The notes under the pieces: model-generated | The model's database searches: none | What the model was told of the DNA's origin: nothing | Seen by the model: the letters and a program-made list of their open reading frames with translations, nothing else | Origin: an uncultured Granulosicoccaceae bacterium | GTDB taxonomy: Bacteria; Pseudomonadota; Gammaproteobacteria; Granulosicoccales; Granulosicoccaceae | Reading direction: 5' to 3' | DNA: 64,000 bases | NCBI GenBank assembly: GCA_937922675.1 | Contig: CALAJN010000007.1 | Coordinates: 62,001-126,000 of the forward strand | Made by a program: the position numbers and the translations under genes | Shown: one piece after another, positions 61,299 through 64,000 of the stretch | How the letters are laid out: the number at the start of each line of letters is the position of its first letter | Numbering within the stretch: the first letter of the stretch is position 1

Positions 61299-62156
61299 CT
61301 AGCGTTGGGCCAGCAGCCAGATGACGTCTCGCGCGAAAGAGGCTGCGAGGCAGACCAGTGCAAACAGTCCTGTACACAGCGAGATATACCCCGCGACCAA
61401 TGGCGACAGCATCGCGCACAAGGCGCCGACTTGAATCACGCATACCAGCTTGCGCCGAAAGGAGGGATAGAGTGGTGCTTGTAGCGCTGTGATCTTCCAG
61501 CTGGCAGCGATGAAGAGGTAGCGCATGACGCCGAGTCCGAGCACCCAGAGACCACTTTCACCACTTCTCCACAACAGCAAACAGATGATCAGTGCGAGGA
61601 CTGCGTCTATTTCCATGTCAAAGCGTGCGCCAAAGGCGCTGCATTCGTTACGCTTTCGAGCAATGTAGCCGTCGATCCCGTCGAATATCAATGCAAGTAT
61701 GGCAATTACCGTGAGGACCCATAACATGCTGTCTTGCAACTGCGCAGCCACTGGTACGAACGCGGCAAGGGCTACAGTCATGCTTGCACGCACCATCGTG
61801 ACCGTATTGGCAAGCCCGAAGGGCGTTGTTGCTTGCGTGCGTACTTCTCCCTGCTTTGGGCCGTGGCTTGCTGCCGGGCTCTTCGTCCGACTTAGCCCGA
61901 AACTGACCGTTGCTGCGAGCGCGCTGCCAACCAGCACCGCACTGACCACAGGCACCCAGGCGAGGCTGTAGTGATAGGACAACAGCGCCACGCCAGCCAC
62001 GCAAGCCAGCAGCGACAAGGCAATAACTGCCACGGCTGGCCGTGTCTCAGCGAGTAGCCGGGCAAGAAAAGGCCGCGCAGGAGGTGGTTCATTCAGACTG
62101 CCAGCAGGCGATGCTGGCGTTTGCTGTTGTGCGCTTGTGACAGCGCTGTCAGCCAT
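61299..62156 (-). CDS. CDP-alcohol phosphatidyltransferase family protein
   Basis: A 285-residue membrane enzyme. After a Pro/Ala-rich N-terminus and two helices (AVIALSLLACVAGVALLSYH; VPVVSAVLVGSALAATVSFG) comes a linker and the CDP-OH phosphatidyltransferase domain. Its motif is ALIFDGIDGYIARKRNECSA followed by FGARFDMEIDAV, containing the conserved DG-AR-G-D-D residues. The reaction transfers a phosphoalcohol from CDP-diacylglycerol or a CDP-alcohol; the acceptor cannot be read. ATG 62156 is given; a GTG at 62171 is possible. Either start overlaps the end of ribA upstream, suggesting co-translation. Confidence 0.88.
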   Translation of the reverse strand: MADSAVTSAQQQTPASPAGSLNEPPPARPFLARLLAETRPAVAVIALSLLACVAGVALLSYHYSLAWVPVVSAVLVGSALAATVSFGLSRTKSPAASHGPKQGEVRTQATTPFGLANTVTMVRASMTVALAAFVPVAAQLQDSMLWVLTVIAILALIFDGIDGYIARKRNECSAFGARFDMEIDAVLALIICLLLWRSGESGLWVLGLGVMRYLFIAASWKITALQAPLYPSFRRKLVCVIQVGALCAMLSPLVAGYISLCTGLFALVCLAASFARDVIWLLAQR

Positions 62157-63420
62157 TGCGGCGCTCGCCACCGACTACCGAGTCCAGGTGGCCGCCGAGA
62201 TCTCGCTTGGTCTGCAGGTAGCGTGCGTTGTGTGGGTTGATTGATCCTGACAAGGGCACTCTTTCCACCACTCGGATGCCGTCCGCGTCCAGCGCGCTGA
62301 CCTTGGCCGGATTGTTGGTCAGTAATCGCACCTTATCGATGCCAAGATCACGAAGCATGGTGCGTGCAGGTGTGAAATCTCTGCCATCTGCGCCGAATCC
62401 GAGATGCCTGTCTGCATCGATCGTGTCGTGTCCGGCAGCTTGCATGCGGTACGCTCGCAGTTTATTGACAAGACCGATACCTCGCCCCTCTTGATCGAGG
62501 TATAGGATGACGCCACCGCCGGTTTCGGCCATGTGATCAACTGCCCCGGAGAGCTGTTCGCCGCAATCACACCGCAAACTGCCGAAAAGATCGCCGGTAA
62601 AGCAGGCGGAATGAATACGCACGGTAACGGTGGCGCTCAAATCGGGCTCGCCAACAACGACGGCTACATGCTGTGCATCGCCGAATCGTTCGCGGTAAGC
62701 AATAAATTCAGACCTTGCCGCACGCGCTAGCGGCACTTCGGCGCAAGCAGCGCGTTCCAGCAATAACCCTCGGATGTCGCAATATAGATCAATGTCCAGC
62801 GTACTGATCGCTCTTGTATCGACTGCCGGGTTGATCGTGCGATCGACATTGGCATCCGGCGTTGTTGCCGCCTGTGACTCAGTCGTCTCGCGGACCAGCA
62901 GTGCCGGTATGCGCGCCGCCTGGCGAGCAAGCTCCAGAGCCTGATCAGCGAGTGCAGACTCGTTACTTTGGCACGCATACTCGCCTTCGTAAGGGATGGT
63001 GGGGTCGACAACGCCCGCCAGTGTCAGAACCTGTTCCAGCGTTGTGTCTTCGGGCATCAGTACGTCAGCAGCCGAGCTGTTGACGGCATGACCGAGAACC
63101 GAGGCCCGCTCACGACTGAGCAACAGATGCAGTCCGCCCTGCAGGTCGTGGGCGTCGGGTAGCTTGGTGATGTGTTCGGCGGCAGCCACAACCATTCGAT
63201 GACTGGCGTCGTGGACGGTGACATCGTGGCCATGACGCAACGCAAAGATGGCTTGCTCTACGCGAAACGCGATCGTCTCGGAATCGATATCCTCAGGCGT
63301 CGTGAAATGGGGACCCACGGATCGTGTTTCCAAGTCGTGGTTGCAGGCAGCGCATGCTGCATTGTGCTTTGCCGGCTCCGGGTCAGACTGCATCGCGTCC
63401 TTTCTATGTAATTCTTTCAT
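62149..63420 (-). CDS. ribA: GTP cyclohydrolase II with degenerate N-terminal RibB-like domain
   Basis: A 423-residue protein. The C-terminal 190 residues are a complete GTP cyclohydrolase II, first step of riboflavin synthesis: VRIHSACFTGDLFGSLRCDC with the three zinc Cys, GGGVILYLDQEGRGIGLVNK, LGFGADGRDFTPARTMLRDL, LLTNNPAKVSALDADGI. The N-terminal 200 residues have the outline of a 3,4-dihydroxy-2-butanone-4-phosphate synthase (VEQAIFALRHGHDVTVHDAS) but lack the RENEGD signature, so they are probably inactive. ATG 63420 has GAGG four bases upstream. It is divergent from the RibD_C-like gene; no FMN riboswitch was seen between them. Confidence 0.92.
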   Translation of the reverse strand: MKELHRKDAMQSDPEPAKHNAACAACNHDLETRSVGPHFTTPEDIDSETIAFRVEQAIFALRHGHDVTVHDASHRMVVAAAEHITKLPDAHDLQGGLHLLLSRERASVLGHAVNSSAADVLMPEDTTLEQVLTLAGVVDPTIPYEGEYACQSNESALADQALELARQAARIPALLVRETTESQAATTPDANVDRTINPAVDTRAISTLDIDLYCDIRGLLLERAACAEVPLARAARSEFIAYRERFGDAQHVAVVVGEPDLSATVTVRIHSACFTGDLFGSLRCDCGEQLSGAVDHMAETGGGVILYLDQEGRGIGLVNKLRAYRMQAAGHDTIDADRHLGFGADGRDFTPARTMLRDLGIDKVRLLTNNPAKVSALDADGIRVVERVPLSGSINPHNARYLQTKRDLGGHLDSVVGGERRNG

Positions 63421-63542
63421 TGCCTCACAGTACGATGAGTTTGATGTTTCGGGGCACAATTTTCTTATTTGTGGAAATTCGACAACATCATGTGTCTACC
63501 GGCGACGCTATGCAACGCCCTCACTAATGAGTCCCTGCCAGC

Positions 63543-64000
63543 ATGACATCTGACGAGCGTCACAGATCCTGGGAGGCCCTGCTGCAGATCGCTGCCGAAC
63601 GGCGTGAAAGTGTCGGTGCATCGGATACGACCGAACAGTACAGAAATCGGGCAAACGAGCATCGTTACCAGCTACAAACGGTTGTTGACCCGGATCTTTC
63701 CGAGCTCTACGGTCAGATGGCCGCCGGGCAGGGCAGGCTCCGTGATCACTATTGCGTGGCGCACCTGGGTCAAAGTATCGACGGTTGTATAGCCACACAA
63801 TCCGGGCACTCTCTTTATGTGACGGGGCAGGCGAATTTAGTCCATCTGCACAGGCTGCGCGCCTTGGCTGATGCCATCGTTGTAGGCGCCGGGACCGTTG
63901 CGGCGGATGATCCACGATTGACAACCCGCTTGGTTGACGGGCCATCTCCGGTGCGGGTTGTTCTTGACAAGAGTGCCTCGCTCTCAGCGAATCACTGCCT
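63543..64000 (+). CDS. RibD C-terminal-like reductase (cut by window edge)
   Basis: The first 152 residues are visible; the gene runs past base 64000. After a 60-residue leader without clear homology come HYCVAHLGQSIDGCIATQSG, SLYVTGQANLVHLHRLRALA, DAIVVGAGTVAADDPRLTTR and PVRVVLDKSASLS, the start of the RibD_C/dihydrofolate-reductase-like fold that reduces the ribosyl side chain in riboflavin synthesis. The deaminase half of RibD is absent. The divergent neighbour is ribA, supporting a role in flavin metabolism or a flavin-derived cofactor. The rest of the chain is needed for certainty. Confidence 0.85.
   Translation, partial: MTSDERHRSWEALLQIAAERRESVGASDTTEQYRNRANEHRYQLQTVVDPDLSELYGQMAAGQGRLRDHYCVAHLGQSIDGCIATQSGHSLYVTGQANLVHLHRLRALADAIVVGAGTVAADDPRLTTRLVDGPSPVRVVLDKSASLSANHC

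Overview
The window is about 64 kb of a dense bacterial chromosome. Gene content points to a gammaproteobacterium: the order dksA-gluQ-small ORF-cbrA-cbrB is the one known from Pseudomonas, and dapC-dapD-arsC-like, efp-epmA, guaB-guaA, DUF1415, DUF1653 and HlyU-family genes are typical of that class. A NavAb-type voltage-gated sodium channel, SLC5-type sensor, creatinase and several DMT transporters suggest a free-living marine or saline lineage outside the enteric and pseudomonad cores. No rRNA, tRNA, IS element, prophage or CRISPR array was recognised.

Layout. 1-7 kb (minus strand): acs (cut by the window edge), then cbrB-like, cbrA-like, a 61-residue membrane protein, gluQ and dksA. The genes from gluQ to cbrB are linked by ATGA stop/start overlaps. 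The response regulator has lost its sigma-54 contact motif, gluQ has no ATG/GTG/TTG start, and DksA carries a 162-residue histone-H1-like Lys/Ala tail. 7-16.8 kb: xseA, guaBA, a small envelope cluster (membrane protein, OmpA-like lipoprotein, TPR lipoprotein), a DinG/YoaA helicase, tsaB and a peroxiredoxin-like gene.

16.8-31 kb is accessory and partly decayed. It holds fragments of a maleylacetate reductase and a FAD phenol hydroxylase, a DMT transporter, relics of a polyamine-type ABC ATPase (TOBE domain) and of a PuuE-like deacetylase, then an OYE-family enoate reductase, uronate isomerase, a LysR regulator divergent from creatinase, a dCache-GGDEF cyclase, an SLC13-type transporter with TrkA-C domains, and a tandem glycine riboswitch in front of a DadA-family amine oxidase. 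Creatinase releases sarcosine, so one-carbon amine breakdown leading to glycine is a plausible theme, although the genes are not one operon.

31-44 kb: DMT transporter; dapC-dapD-arsC-like (lysine/peptidoglycan); DUF1415 and DCC proteins; the BacNav channel; a three-gene cassette (helical membrane protein, solute-binding/VWA lipoprotein, mini-VWA-like protein); a zinc-ribbon metallopeptidase; DUF2853; pgi. 44-54 kb: parC (with another Lys/Ala tail), htpX, a degenerate receiver/GGDEF-like protein, efp-epmA followed by an unknown HExxH protein, psd with PCuAC and SCO copper-delivery genes, and prmB.

54-64 kb: a PagP-like outer-membrane protein, lipoproteins, DUF1653, a lytic-transglycosylase-like lipoprotein, HlyU, an unusual secreted protein with a subtilisin domain and a second metzincin-like zinc motif, an SDR protein lacking the catalytic Ser, YceI, a YbhN-type membrane protein, a CDP-alcohol phosphatidyltransferase, ribA with a degenerate RibB-like N-terminus, and a RibD_C reductase gene running off the right edge. 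All assignments come from reading motifs and remembered family sequences; no database search was run.
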